DNA from: Sphagnum magellanicum
Taxonomy: Eukaryota; Streptophyta; Sphagnopsida; Sphagnales; Sphagnaceae
DNA: 64,000 nucleotides
Reading direction: 5' to 3'
Assembly: GCA_021904315.1 (NCBI GenBank)
Contig: CM038908.1
Coordinates: 28,354,501-28,418,500, forward strand
The translations under genes were made by a program, and so were the position numbers. This document shows positions 1 to 11,000 of this stretch, piece by piece; position 1 is the first letter of the stretch; each line of letters begins with the position of its first letter. The notes under the pieces are model-generated. The model saw only the letters and a list, made by a program, of their open reading frames with translations. It was not told the origin of the DNA and made no database searches.

Positions 1-290
1 ACTTTTTCATTGTATTCATGTCCCATACCTAACAACCAGTGGTTAGCTATGGACAAGCCATCTGCATGCACCTAGTAATCATCAAGTGTGTTACCTATCT
101 ATCTACCTACATAGTAAACACCTCTACCTACGAACCCATGATACTTCACCCACTTACCTAGGTAGTTACCTAAGTAATGTGAGGGGGGAAGGAACTAGGA
201 GGGATTGCTGGGTTTGGGTTCATCCACAACTGACCCTAACAAGTTTTCCAAGGGATGGTGCATTCATTGGTGCTAGCTAGGTCACATAAT
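1..290. repeat. Left copy of a dispersed direct repeat (partial at window edge)
   Basis: This stretch shares a colinear series of blocks with 4510-4860: a CTTTTTCATTGTATTC block, a TGTCCCATA.CTAAC block, runs of TATC/TACC tetranucleotides, a CTACATAGTAA block, a CACTTAC block, TAGTGTGAGG-like sequence, TTCATCCACAACTGA and GGATGGTGCAT. The copies are about 4.5 kb apart in the same orientation. The left copy runs off the window, so its true start is unknown. No coding sequence of a retroelement lies between the copies, so I call it a dispersed repeat and do not claim a pair of LTRs. Confidence 0.7.
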
Positions 291-627
291 CTATGTTTAT
301 CCATTGAACCTACAATGGTCCCTCTAGAAAGATTGTCATACATCATGAGGCACACCAAAAGCAGCTAGGTCTAGTAGCTCCAAGAGATCCAGTATTCCCA
401 AGTTCTAAAGCCTACAGGAAATGAATATGCCAACACTGCTGAACAAGGCACCACCTGTGGCAGAGATAGACCTACTACTATCTTGCTGACAAAAAACAGT
501 TGGAACTCTCTGTGAAGTGTGCAATTCAAGTTTGTCTTCAGCATGACAGGCAAACAAAAGGCTTCCCACTCAGACATTTGATGTTGGAATCACAATTAGC
601 ACATGTGAAGAAACGATGGGAATAGAT

Positions 628-644
628 CTCTCTCTCTCTCTCTC
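628..644. repeat. TC microsatellite
   Basis: An uninterrupted TC dinucleotide run followed by a C-rich and CTT-rich pyrimidine tract to about 666. Simple sequence; no other role is visible. Confidence 0.8.
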
Positions 645-804
645 CCCCTTCTTCTTCTCCTTCTTCCAGAACTAATTGCAAATGAGTATATACAGGTCCC
701 AGATCCATGGAATGTGGCAGTCACCACCCTCACCCTCCTCTGGATGAATAAGTACATCAGGTAGGCATACCTCTCAGGTAATGACTAATGATCAGGGCTA
801 TACA

Positions 805-1000
805 CAATACCATGACCAGGCTGGTATGTTCAGAAATTGATACCCGATACCTGGATGGGGGCGCATATGTTCAAAAGTAAATATTATATACCCAATATCG
901 TGACCACGCTAGTATGTTCAAAAATGAATATATATACCCAATATCACAACTGGGCTGGTATGTTCAAAAGTGGATACCATACCCAATTTCAGGACCAGTT
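805..1000. repeat. Tandem repeat, about 46-bp unit, four copies
   Basis: The block TATGTTCA recurs at 825, 866, 913 and 959. Between occurrences are related TACCC.ATA and GACCA.GCTGG sequences. Spacing is 41, 47 and 46 bases. The copies are diverged, so the array is old. Confidence 0.75.
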
Positions 1001-1900
1001 GCTACTACAAAAAGCAGTTTATTAGTCTTTGCTCATTAGACCAATGAATAGACTAACGAATTCACTTCTTTCCCACTAGGTCCTGTTCACTATGATCAGT
1101 GAATTCACTTAAAATCTAATGAAATCACTTGATGTACAGGGACATCTTTTGTTATATTGAGTGTTACAAGGGTATTAAGACTGAGGATTCAAAGTCAGGT
1201 TCTTATGACTCGAAATGAAGCTAGCAACCTTTTGTTGGAGTGGGCACAAGAACTGGACCAACAGCTTTCAAAAGTGTACACCAGACCAACGCTGGTAATG
1301 ACTTGGCTCTCTCTCTCTCTCCTCCAGTGTCCAGACTCCAGAGCTGATGACAACACCATGAGATGAGAGAGAGACTCTTGACCTTACTTTTTCCCAACTC
1401 AAATTTCAAAAGATTTTTCAATTCACATTGCCAGGCACACCCCATACCGATTCTAGTCTGACATACTAGATACGAGCTTGTGGGTGGGAGGGGGCAAGGG
1501 CAAGAGGGAGGGAGGGAGGAGCATGAGCTAGGAATAAAATTGTCTCTCTGCCATTATGCCAATCTGGAAGCCTAACTCCAGGGAGAACATATATAGTAGG
1601 TGACTGTCAAGCTCATGGTTGGTGACTGATTGTCACTAATGGCAAACCGAACGGAGTTGGTATTTATTATATGAAACTTTTTGGGCTTTGTTTTAGCAAA
1701 GCAAGCAACACCCAAGGACTCTCGCCTCTCACTTGACCATTCTGGATAATGAGCCATTCTGCACAATCAGGCTAATTGCAAACTAATATATGGTCAGAGG
1801 CTAGATTCGCAGCATTGGAAAACTTTGCATGCTCTCATAGTGCAAATTCTACAATCCTTTTTCTTTCCCCCCAGATATGTATGTAACCTTTTGGGATAAC

Positions 1901-2137
1901 TCTTTTACTCCCACTACCAATCCACCCAATTGTCATCACTCCACATGACAACACCCAATGTCTTTTACTCCCACTACCTAATCCACCCAATTGCCATCAC
2001 TTCACATGACCACACTTGAGGTATTCTACTCACACTACCCAATCCACCCAGTATTGTCATCACGTCCACATGACCAAACCCAAGGTCTTTTACTCCCACT
2101 GCCCAATCCACCCAATTGCCATCGCCCCACATGATCA
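1901..2137. repeat. Tandem repeat, about 60-bp unit, four copies
   Basis: Units begin with TCTTTTACTCCCACTA-like sequence at 1901, 1961, about 2022 and 2086, and continue with AATCCACCCA, TTG.CATCAC and CCACATGA blocks. Spacing is 60, 61 and 64 bases. The few differences between copies suggest moderate age. Confidence 0.85.
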
Positions 2138-2516
2138 GCACAGCCAACAAGGGACAGAAGATTTCTGATGTGTGAAAGTTTGGACCCAAATCAGTTTCTC
2201 AAAAGTCATGCACAATTTCAGTTTCCAAAATCTGGAATGAGAGCTGGGGAGTTAATTTGTCAGATACAGCATCTAGAATTCTGATGAAGAAATGGTTTGT
2301 GGTTTGGACTTTGGATTTGACTGAGATCTGCCCTTCAGGGAAAAAAAAATTGGTGAAGTGGAGGGAAATAAGGTGACCTTATTCAAAGGAAGTCGACAAA
2401 ATTTGTATATATGTTTCTAATTCATTTTTAAGGAACCTTTCAGATTGAAGAATTGATTGGATTATTTGCTCTCTGGGTTTCAAGGATTATTAAATTTTTT
2501 CCATGAATTTGAAGGA

Positions 2517-2920
2517 TTGAACCAGTGTTGGGAGATTCTCACTTTTTGGAACCTTGAACTGGTGGGTAAGGATAGTGCTTAACATTTTTATACCCTTGAC
2601 TGATGGTTCTAAAACATCATAACACCAGTTTTGACCCTTAATTGGGGTTCTAAAAACATGAAGAATCAGATCAATGAACCTACCCTAAACCAGTTCTTTC
2701 ATAAGAACCATCAGTTTTTTCTCTTTGAAAATTTACAAAAACCCCAGAACCCGAGGTTTGTTTGCTTCTGAAAGTATTACGAACCAGAACCAGATGTTCT
2801 GAGATTCCAAACAATTAAAGAAAACTGGAACCAGAGGTTCTTTCATTTCTAAAATTCTAAAAACCTGGAACCAAAAGATTCTCAACGGAACTCGAAGAAC
2901 AACCCAACACCGAATTGAAC
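2517..2920. mobile_element. Foldback-type non-autonomous element, copy A
   Basis: The left end reads TTGAACCAGTGTTGGG (2517-2532). The right end (2903-2919) reads as its diverged reverse complement, with CCCAACACCG followed by AATTGAA. The interior is full of GAACC and GGTTC motifs and has no credible ORF. Similar ends (GTGTTGGG, then GCGGGTAT or GCGGTTAT) occur at 15884-16616 and 17747-18224, which suggests a family. I saw no clear target duplication. The superfamily is unknown. Confidence 0.5.
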
Positions 2921-4372
2921 CCGCTTTGAAATTTGAACCACCATAACTTCAATTTTTTTAGCCCTGTGTTGGTCTGTGGTGTTGACTCTTTCTTTTTTTC
3001 TTTTTCCTTCTTCTGCAGATTGGGTCGGCGCAAAAAAAAAAAGAGTTAGAAGTAGTTGAAAAAGTTTCAGGCCATGGAAACATATGAGCAATGATGTGAG
3101 TGAGTATCTCTTCACCTTGAAGAAGGCTAGTAGTACTTCCTTTTTTCTAATCACAAAATGCAGTTACTCAAGACAGATGCCACCCTTCACCCTGAGTTCC
3201 TTAGGGCAGTTGTTGTTCATTAGGACACAGAGGATGGCAAGTATCCCGCATATACATAGAACAACATCTTGAGGTTTAGCAAATAGTCTACAAAAGTTCC
3301 TTCTCATGTGGCAGAATCTCTCCTCAGTGTTGATCACATTAGAGAATGGCCATCAAGAGGAACCCAGCCTGCAAGCCACCCGATGATCACCTCAGTCCTC
3401 CCAATAGCCATTACACATTACCTTACAAACACAGGGTGTGTCACACCGTGGCCTTGTCATTTATATTTCAAAGTATCTCAAGGCAAAAGAAGAAAAAATT
3501 ATGGAAACTCAAATATTTCATCATGAAAAAATATAGAATCTTCAAAACAATCCTTCAAACGAAACCAAAATAAATCCTTCAAGATATTATTATTATAACT
3601 CTATTATATAACTAATCCCAAGTTTCAACACAAGCCAAAATAATATCATCTTTTCAAAAATCCTCATATAATAAATAAAAATAGACCTATTATTATTTTG
3701 AGATTCCAAAGCACTCACTCCGTCCATTTTATTAGTGTTGGGCACCGATCTATCTAGCACCGCATGTCAAGTACAACAGCATGCGACAACAGAGGAATAG
3801 GTGAAGAAGCAACATAATAGGGGGCAATTGCAATGATAAGTCCCTTTACTTCTTCTTCTAGTTATGTTGGGTGGGGTCTTCAATTGAGTATATGCATGAT
3901 TTGTGTGGTGTCATGGTTTTGTGCACTTCTTCTTCTTCTTCTCTACTCTATTTTGATTGCTTCACAATGCATCAATCCAAAGCAATTATTTCTTTTGGCC
4001 TCAACTCAACTAGAGTTTGTGCTTATCTTCGTTTTCCTGGCAAGCAATCTTACAACAGACCTGACCTGGTGAGCTTTCTTCTTCTGCCCAGTGAAATATG
4101 AATTTGGGTGCATATGAACTTGAGTTAGTCAGGCAAAGGCCACACAAGGGCCAGAGTTGTCCCTTGTCTATTGGGTATTTCCCTATAAGTGTATCAAACA
4201 ATGTCAGAATAGAATTTGGTTTGTTGGAATATTTTTGCAGGTGCATATGACATTTGCACCAAGGGAATCAATCCTAATTGAAAGGTTGAGTTGTTTAGTA
4301 GCAAGTTGTTCTGGGTGGTCAGGTCATTGGTTACATGGTAGTATTGAGACCTAGCTTGTCCCATAGCTAAAC
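2921..4372. other. Intergenic stretch, no gene recognised
   Basis: Short open frames exist on both strands, but none resembles a known family or has a convincing exon structure. A CTT microsatellite lies near 3928-3945. Confidence 0.6.
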
Positions 4373-4860
4373 CCAGGTAGAGTCAACCAGCACCCACTTG
4401 GATGGATGGATGGATGGTGTTGTGGATCAAAAACACTTTTTCATTGTATTCCTGTCCTAGAGCTAACCAGGCAGAGTCAACCAGCACCACTCATGAAGAT
4501 GGATGGTGTGTGGAGAAGAAACACTTTTTCATTGTATTCTTGTCCCATAGCTAACTATGGTGGTTAGCTATCTACTAACCATCCACATGTATCTATCTAT
4601 CTATCTATCTATCTCATAGTCACTAGGTGCCTTCCTTACCTACCTACATAGTAACCACATAAGTTCCCTACCAACTTACCTGTGATGCTTACCCCACTTA
4701 CATCAGTTGTTGCCTAGGTAGTGTGAGGTTTAAGTAGTCGAATAAGTCATCAGGGTGGAACCTTGGTAACTCAATTGTGGTTCATCCACAACTGAGTCAT
4801 AGCAGGGTTACCAATGGATGGTGCATCAGTGGGTGTTGGGTTATGTACATCCTGAGTTTG
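4373..4860. repeat. Right copy of dispersed repeat, with a 94-bp tandem duplication at its start
   Basis: Two copies of a unit starting CCAGG.AGAGTCAACCAGCA lie at 4373 and 4467. Each contains a GGATGG-rich block and the CTTTTTCATTGTATTC block. From about 4510 onward the sequence follows the copy at 1-290 block by block, including a (TATC)n run near 4590-4613 and the CATCCACAACTGA block. Confidence 0.75.
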
Positions 4861-5334
4861 GGGTTTAGTCACAAAGAGTTGGAACAATATGTGGTTTGAT
4901 TTTTGCATCATGTTGTGTGAATTGCAACCTTCTTGTGATGGATTGGTGTGTGTCTATTGTTGTGCAGGTAATTTGGTTAGGTGTTTGTATCATGTTTGTC
5001 ACATAGAAATAGTCTAGAGATTCGAACTTCATGTTCTTTGGCCCAACCCAAAAAAAATTTCCTTTGATTTCAAAATGTACTTCATGATAGCTTGAAGTAT
5101 GCAATGCTTCCATTCCTTTCAACCAAAGAAAAATTTCGCCCCCCACACTTTCACTCTCGCCATGAATTATGGTTTTCTAGGCAGCTGAAATCCAATAGAA
5201 AACTGTGCTTTCATGATCCCATTTAGGAAAAGAAAATGAGAGCATCATGCTTGATCATTTCGGTTGATGGGCCAAGGATAAGAAGGGGGAGGAAAGCAGG
5301 CATGCTGAATACATCTGTCAAAGCTTGAAAGGTC

Positions 5335-5481
5335 TACCAGCTGCCAAACCTTCATTTGAAGGATTGTTCTAGCTTGCAAGAATTACCTACATCTATTGGC
5401 CAATTGAATGCACTTCAAAACCTTGATTTTCTTTTGTCTATGCGGGATGTCTATGTTTGTGCTTTGAAAGCTTTGAGGTAG
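5335..5481 (+). pseudogene. Leucine-rich-repeat fragment of an NLR-type resistance gene
   Basis: A 48-codon frame reads YQLPNLHLKDCSSLQELPTS, then IGQLNALQNL, then DF, and ends at TAG. The spacing matches plant NLR repeats of the type L..L.L.DCSSL.ELP.SIG.L..L..L. Nothing recognisable precedes it: a stop lies just upstream in frame, and no NB-ARC motifs (P-loop, GLPL, MHD) were seen nearby. It covers only one to two repeats. Most likely it is a decayed exon piece of a TNL- or CNL-like gene. The fragment is short, so the family call rests on the repeat pattern alone. Confidence 0.6.
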
Positions 5482-8013
5482 AGATCTCTCTGTTTCTTAG
5501 CCTTGGTTGAGTTGAGAGCTGCTCAATATAGATAGAAACCTCCAGTTCAGCTTCAGGCAGTGAAAAGGTGCAATATCTGTAACCCAAAGGGTTCTGGTCT
5601 GCCCTGGCTACAAAATTGAAGCAACTAACCCCTGATACTCAGTACATCCTTTGATTCATGCTCAATTCCACATAATTCAAAACTGAAGCAAATCCCACAA
5701 TCATACCCATTCTTGCAGAGCACTTCTCCAGTCAGCTGGCCCACCAATGTGTTTCCTGACATCTGTGCAGTAAGTAGTTCACAGATGTTGAAAACCCCAC
5801 CACAGTGAGGTGCACTGTTTAAAAAATTCCAGTCCTTTGTAACTTCACACCAGTCTCAGCCCTCAAGCAGATTCCATGTGTTTTATGTGCTTCAAGGTTG
5901 ATCTGGAATCTCAGCTAATCAATCCAAGTAGCCAATGCAGAGATTATGTGCCATGTCCACTGTCACCACTATAACCACTTGGCTGGTCCACTACAAATTT
6001 CTCTCTATGACTAGTTGGCCCTTGCTTCACACTGAAGAGCCTCCCATGTACATTACATCTCATCGCCTGAATGCAGAGCACAGCTCTGGAGCATTACCTG
6101 CAATAGAGGGTGAAGAAAAACACTCAAGATTGCATTCAGTGCGCCAATTTCTGTAGCATCAGGATTTCTGTTTCAGTTTTTCAAAAAATCAACTAAAAAT
6201 AGAAGACTTAGTTGATGCCAACAGGCAAAGGTCATAATACTGGCTAAACTAGAAAACACCAGAAAACCCATGATGAGCACTCCATCAAGTCAACTATGCC
6301 ACAATGAAATTCAAATTAACTAATCACACAAACTGTGGAAACATAGAGATATCCAGATCCTTGGGAGGAAATTTGGGTGATTCCATCATCCCTTTACAGG
6401 AGTCCAAAAGTCTCCAAAAAAATGAAGATAAACAAGAGGGTGGTGAAGAATCAAATCTTGTTGGCAGAGACACAGAGGATTCCCCTATATGTAATCTTCT
6501 GTATAACCTCCATAGCAGAATTCAGTGCATTCTTGGGGACTACTCAGTTGGCAGGCATTTTTTCTGAGGAAGGAACACTACAAATGAGGAGGTGAACTTT
6601 CACTTTGGGTTTCAGTTTTGATTTGCCCACATACCCAATTTCTCAGATCTGATACACTTAGACAACTAAAAGGTCAGCACTTCCTACCTACTATTGAGCT
6701 AGCTACAAGTACATAAGAATCACTCATTGTCATTGTGGGTCGCTGTATGCCCCAGCCATATGCAAAAGGCAACCTCACATATGCATCTACAAAGCAATAA
6801 ATAAATGTAGTGGTGGGTTCTTGTAACCTGCATGCAATTGTAGAGGTAGGTATTTCTACTGCTTTTGCACATTTTCTGGTTCTTGTAGAGGAGATATCCA
6901 CCATCATGCTTCTCCCCAGCTCCAACTGCCGTAGTTGCCACTGCTTGGGTAGTCTAAAGCTTATGTACATTGTTTCTCCATTCAAGACCACTGGGTATAC
7001 TCACAGCTTGCATCTTTGTTGGCAAAGAGATTGCATGTCTGCCACATACTTCCAGACCAATATATCTTTCTAACACACCAGCTTCTTGATCTTCTTCAGA
7101 AGCATACTTCAAACACTTGCTGCTCAGCAGACTCACACTGCAGATCAAGGAAATATGAATCTGTGGTAAGCATACACCATACCTGAAATTGCAACCCAAA
7201 AAAAGAACATATGCTCAAGATTTGCTCACAAACAGGGAGCATACAATATTCAACACACCTTCAGGCTTCCCAGGGTATGTTTAACATTTGTGCAACTTGG
7301 GACAGTGGAGTACATTAGAAAGCCTGCAAGTGGATGGTCAACAATCCCACTTGGGTTGTATCACAAAATAAATCACCCTCCAATCAGCCCCAACAAGTTC
7401 ATCTAATACACAAAAAGACTTCTGGCAAGGAAGAAGTACTCACAGGAGTGCTCATACAGCCTTATCTTCCTCAACTTGCTGGCAAAACTCCAAGTTTGAA
7501 ACTGTGAACATTTGGTAGCCCACACCCTCTTGAGTTGGATCGATATACTGGTACTAGTTTGTGCTTTCAACATCCCTTCCATCTTCCCCTCACTTCTCTC
7601 TTCCACTCTGCTTATAGACACACCATCACTGAATCAAGCAGGGTAAGTAAGATTGTTGCAGTCATATATCCTGAAGGCTGCAGCAACCAACCAGCTATCA
7701 GACAGAGATCTCCCACTGCAGAGATGACCCTTGCACTTCTCTGGCTGTCAAAGCAGCAATGGCAATAGTTGCAGCAATGCCACAAGTTAAGAAGCAGCAC
7801 AATCAAATGCACTTATGCACTTGATTCAAATGTTGAGGGCAACAATGTGTTACCAGTTGGAACAATAGATTGGTCAAGGACCTAAGGAGGGTTGATACAA
7901 ACAGCCTCCATTTCTGTTTACATTCCAGCCAGAGTGACCTAGAACTTCAAAGGGTCTGTACTGAAATGCCTGTGTCAGTTGGTGACAGGCATATACAAAG
8001 AAAGACAACTTCC
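5482..8013. other. 3' flank of the PRAF/RLD gene, no separate gene recognised
   Basis: This region lies downstream of the stop codon of the minus-strand PRAF gene and probably holds its 3' UTR. Minus-strand frames at 6674-6991 and 6954-7199 and a plus-strand frame at 7870-8286 show no family signature; the last is antisense to the terminal PRAF exon. I could not place a polyadenylation site. Confidence 0.5.
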
Positions 8014-11000
8014 CTACTCTCCTGGTCTCAATCCTGCCCCCACGGATGGCAACCCAGTTGTATTATTAACCCTGTCAACACCTCCACGCACATTATATTG
8101 TTCATGCACCCTGATCCGATTCTCTGCCCACCATTGTTCTGCCTCCTTCTCGCTAAACCGTTTTCGACTGCAGATTCAGTAGCCACAGCTAGTAAGTCTC
8201 ACAGAATTTCAAAACTCACAAAAACTGAAACTCCAGAAGGCAATTTTTTCCACCTGCCAATTCTAGGAGATCCACTTTGCATCTAGACCAGCAACCAAGC
8301 ACCAGATTGATGGGACCTATAAGCAATCAATCCCTCCAAGATTGAAGAACAGGTACCTGAATCGTACGCGCTTCAGATCCCTGCCTCCACCCGGTAAGGA
8401 TGTAAGCGTGATATAAACACCAGGTTCATCTTGTTCTACCCACTCTGCTTCAGCAACTCTTCCATTTTCAGATGAAAAGGAACTACCCACTGTCCTAGCC
8501 CCTTCATCATTCTGACGTACTGTTTCCAGTCTGTTTGTATCTCCTTCTGAAAAACCATTAGCTGCTCGCATTGCTGTCATAGGCCTACTTTGCAAGCCTC
8601 CAAGATCATCCTCAGTGCCATTAAAACTTGGAGCAGTCCGTGGACTCCCAACAGAAAAAGAGTCAAGGACTGAATGAGGGCTTGACACTGTATGGGTGCT
8701 GCCTACACTAATCAAATCCACATCTCGAACATTGGCCAGCCCAGCACTAACATTATTCCTCTGAGGCCCTGACTGAATGCCCTCACCATCAGGCAGTGCC
8801 AGCATCTGAGGAGTGACCATGGAATGTACACCATTCTGAGAATCCTGCTGACCAGCAGACATAGACCCCGACCTTCCATGTCTAAAGCCACTCATTGGTA
8901 GTCTTTCCGCCATTTCTTTAAGCTGCAAAATGCATCAAGAATTTCAGCCCCAAACAAGACTGGTACAAAAATACAAAGCATTCACTGAATTCAGTTGGTC
9001 AACTCACCAACTGCCACTGTCTAACATGGACAGGACTGAATTGAGAGCCTAATGTGGAAACAACAGCAGGAGGTCAAACACAACCCACATGCCAAGCCAA
9101 CTTTGCAACATAACCTTTTTGGCATAGGACACAAACATGTTCAGGGTTCCCTGTTCCTTGTTAACCTGGCTTTTGACAGGGTGTTGCTTGAAAGAACTTT
9201 CATAGACAAACAGCAGATCAAGATCAAGCAGACCAGAACAAGATGCAGCTTACAGTTGAAACAACTTTGCAGCACTTAGATGAGATACCTGGGCAGTGAG
9301 AGACTTGATGACCTCCTTTGCAGCTCTCGATTTTACAGCCTCATCGGTAGCCATGGAAATAGCATTCTGTAGCTGTTGTTGAGAGTGTTGCACATCCTTC
9401 TCTTGGATTTGGAACTGGCGAGTCATGCTTTCAATCTGGTGAACATAAAAGCATAGTTGTAAGCCATTGCTGGCATGTCAGTAGCAACAGCAGAATCAAC
9501 ATAGAAATCAAACATCAGTAGCTTCACAAAGTTAGAGGAGCCAGGAAAAATAGAAATATGAGCTCAAAATCTGCTTAGTCAAACTTGCATACAACTAGGA
9601 TTGACTTCTTATTGTTGCACAGGAATCAGCTTAGAAGTCTTGCAAAGGCTCCTGAGCAACCTCCACACAAGCCAACATTTCAGATCACTTGTGTAGGGGA
9701 TTCACCATCTTCTTTGCAAACTACTGCAAAGTCTTGTTACACCACAGCTGCAACATTTCTGCAAGTCATGTCATCTTAAATCAAGACATGAAGAATTGCA
9801 AGTACCTGTGACCTCAACTTGAGATTCTCCTCAATCAGTCCCTCATTCGTCTTCTTCAATTCTTCAACTATTGTCTTTGAAGTAGTTAGGCCACTAATGG
9901 TTGGAGTGGGTGTTGTGGATCGAGGGGGACTGGCCTTCCTTGACAGAGGGGACACTGCCCTGGAAACAGCTCTGGGTGCTGGGACAGAGATTGAGGAGAC
10001 TATTGAGGCCTTGGGATCTGAGTGGGAAGATTTGAATTCAGACTTAAAAGTGGTAGGAACATTCACACTACCCCATGACGCAAGTGACAAAAACCCATTT
10101 GGTGCAGGAGAAACACGGCTGGAAAAGTTCTCTGGTCTTTTCAAGAGCTTTGCCCCCAGCTTTCCCTCAATCTGCTTAAATGTTTCAAAACCATTGGGAT
10201 ATCTATGTGTTGGAGGTTGTGGTCTTGGCAACTTAAGCTCTGATTTCACTGAAATCTCTTTGGCTTCAATAGCTCTTCGGTTGGGAGTTCCCCTTCTGGA
10301 CAAAATTCCTACAGATAAGCCCCCAGTGTCAGTAGCCTTCTTCACCTTACTATAGCAGGAATCACAAACCCGATATGGTTTGCTAGGGTTGGGGGCCAAT
10401 GCTGCTTTCAGAGCCTTTTTTGAACTGCATGCATGACAGAATGCAAGTCCACAGTTGTAACAATTGTGTCGTTTCCTTGTGAAACCAAAAGGCTGCCTAC
10501 AACCTGAGCATGTCAAGTGGTCAGCACCTGATGGCCATTTGTGTAAACATATAGCAGCTGTGAAGCTTACACCACAAGCAATACTTTTCACTTGCTTATC
10601 CTTCAAGGTCCCAACAAGAGTGGGAGAATTCCTGTCTTCTGTGTCACCATGACCAAGCCTGCCATTTGCACCCTTACCCCATGTGTAGACCTCAGACTTG
10701 TGGGTCAAAACTGCAACATGATGTGCCCCACATGAAATGTCCTCCACGTAAGCTTCCCATAGTTTTCCTCCAACTAGCCCTGGCAGTTTCCCATCAGCCT
10801 GGGGATCCCCTAGTTGTCCATATGTAGTGCTACCCATTGTGAAAACCTGTCCTGATGTTGTCAGTGCTACTGTCAAACTGTTACCACAAGCGACCTGGTG
10901 GAAATTATGGTCAACAACTGCTGCTACACATGTTGGGACCAATTGCTGCTCTTTGTCTCCATGGCCTAGCCTTCCTTGATCCCCATCACCCCAAGTGAAG

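Noticed and set aside
6720..6991. Minus-strand segment with a GTGGTGGATATCTCC-like word and AAAATGTGCAAAAGCAG, considered as the last BRX exon of PRAF
   Set aside because: The frame has stops and lacks the BRX pattern; the true last exon, with [10 protein letters not shown] and a proper acceptor, is at 8014-8167.
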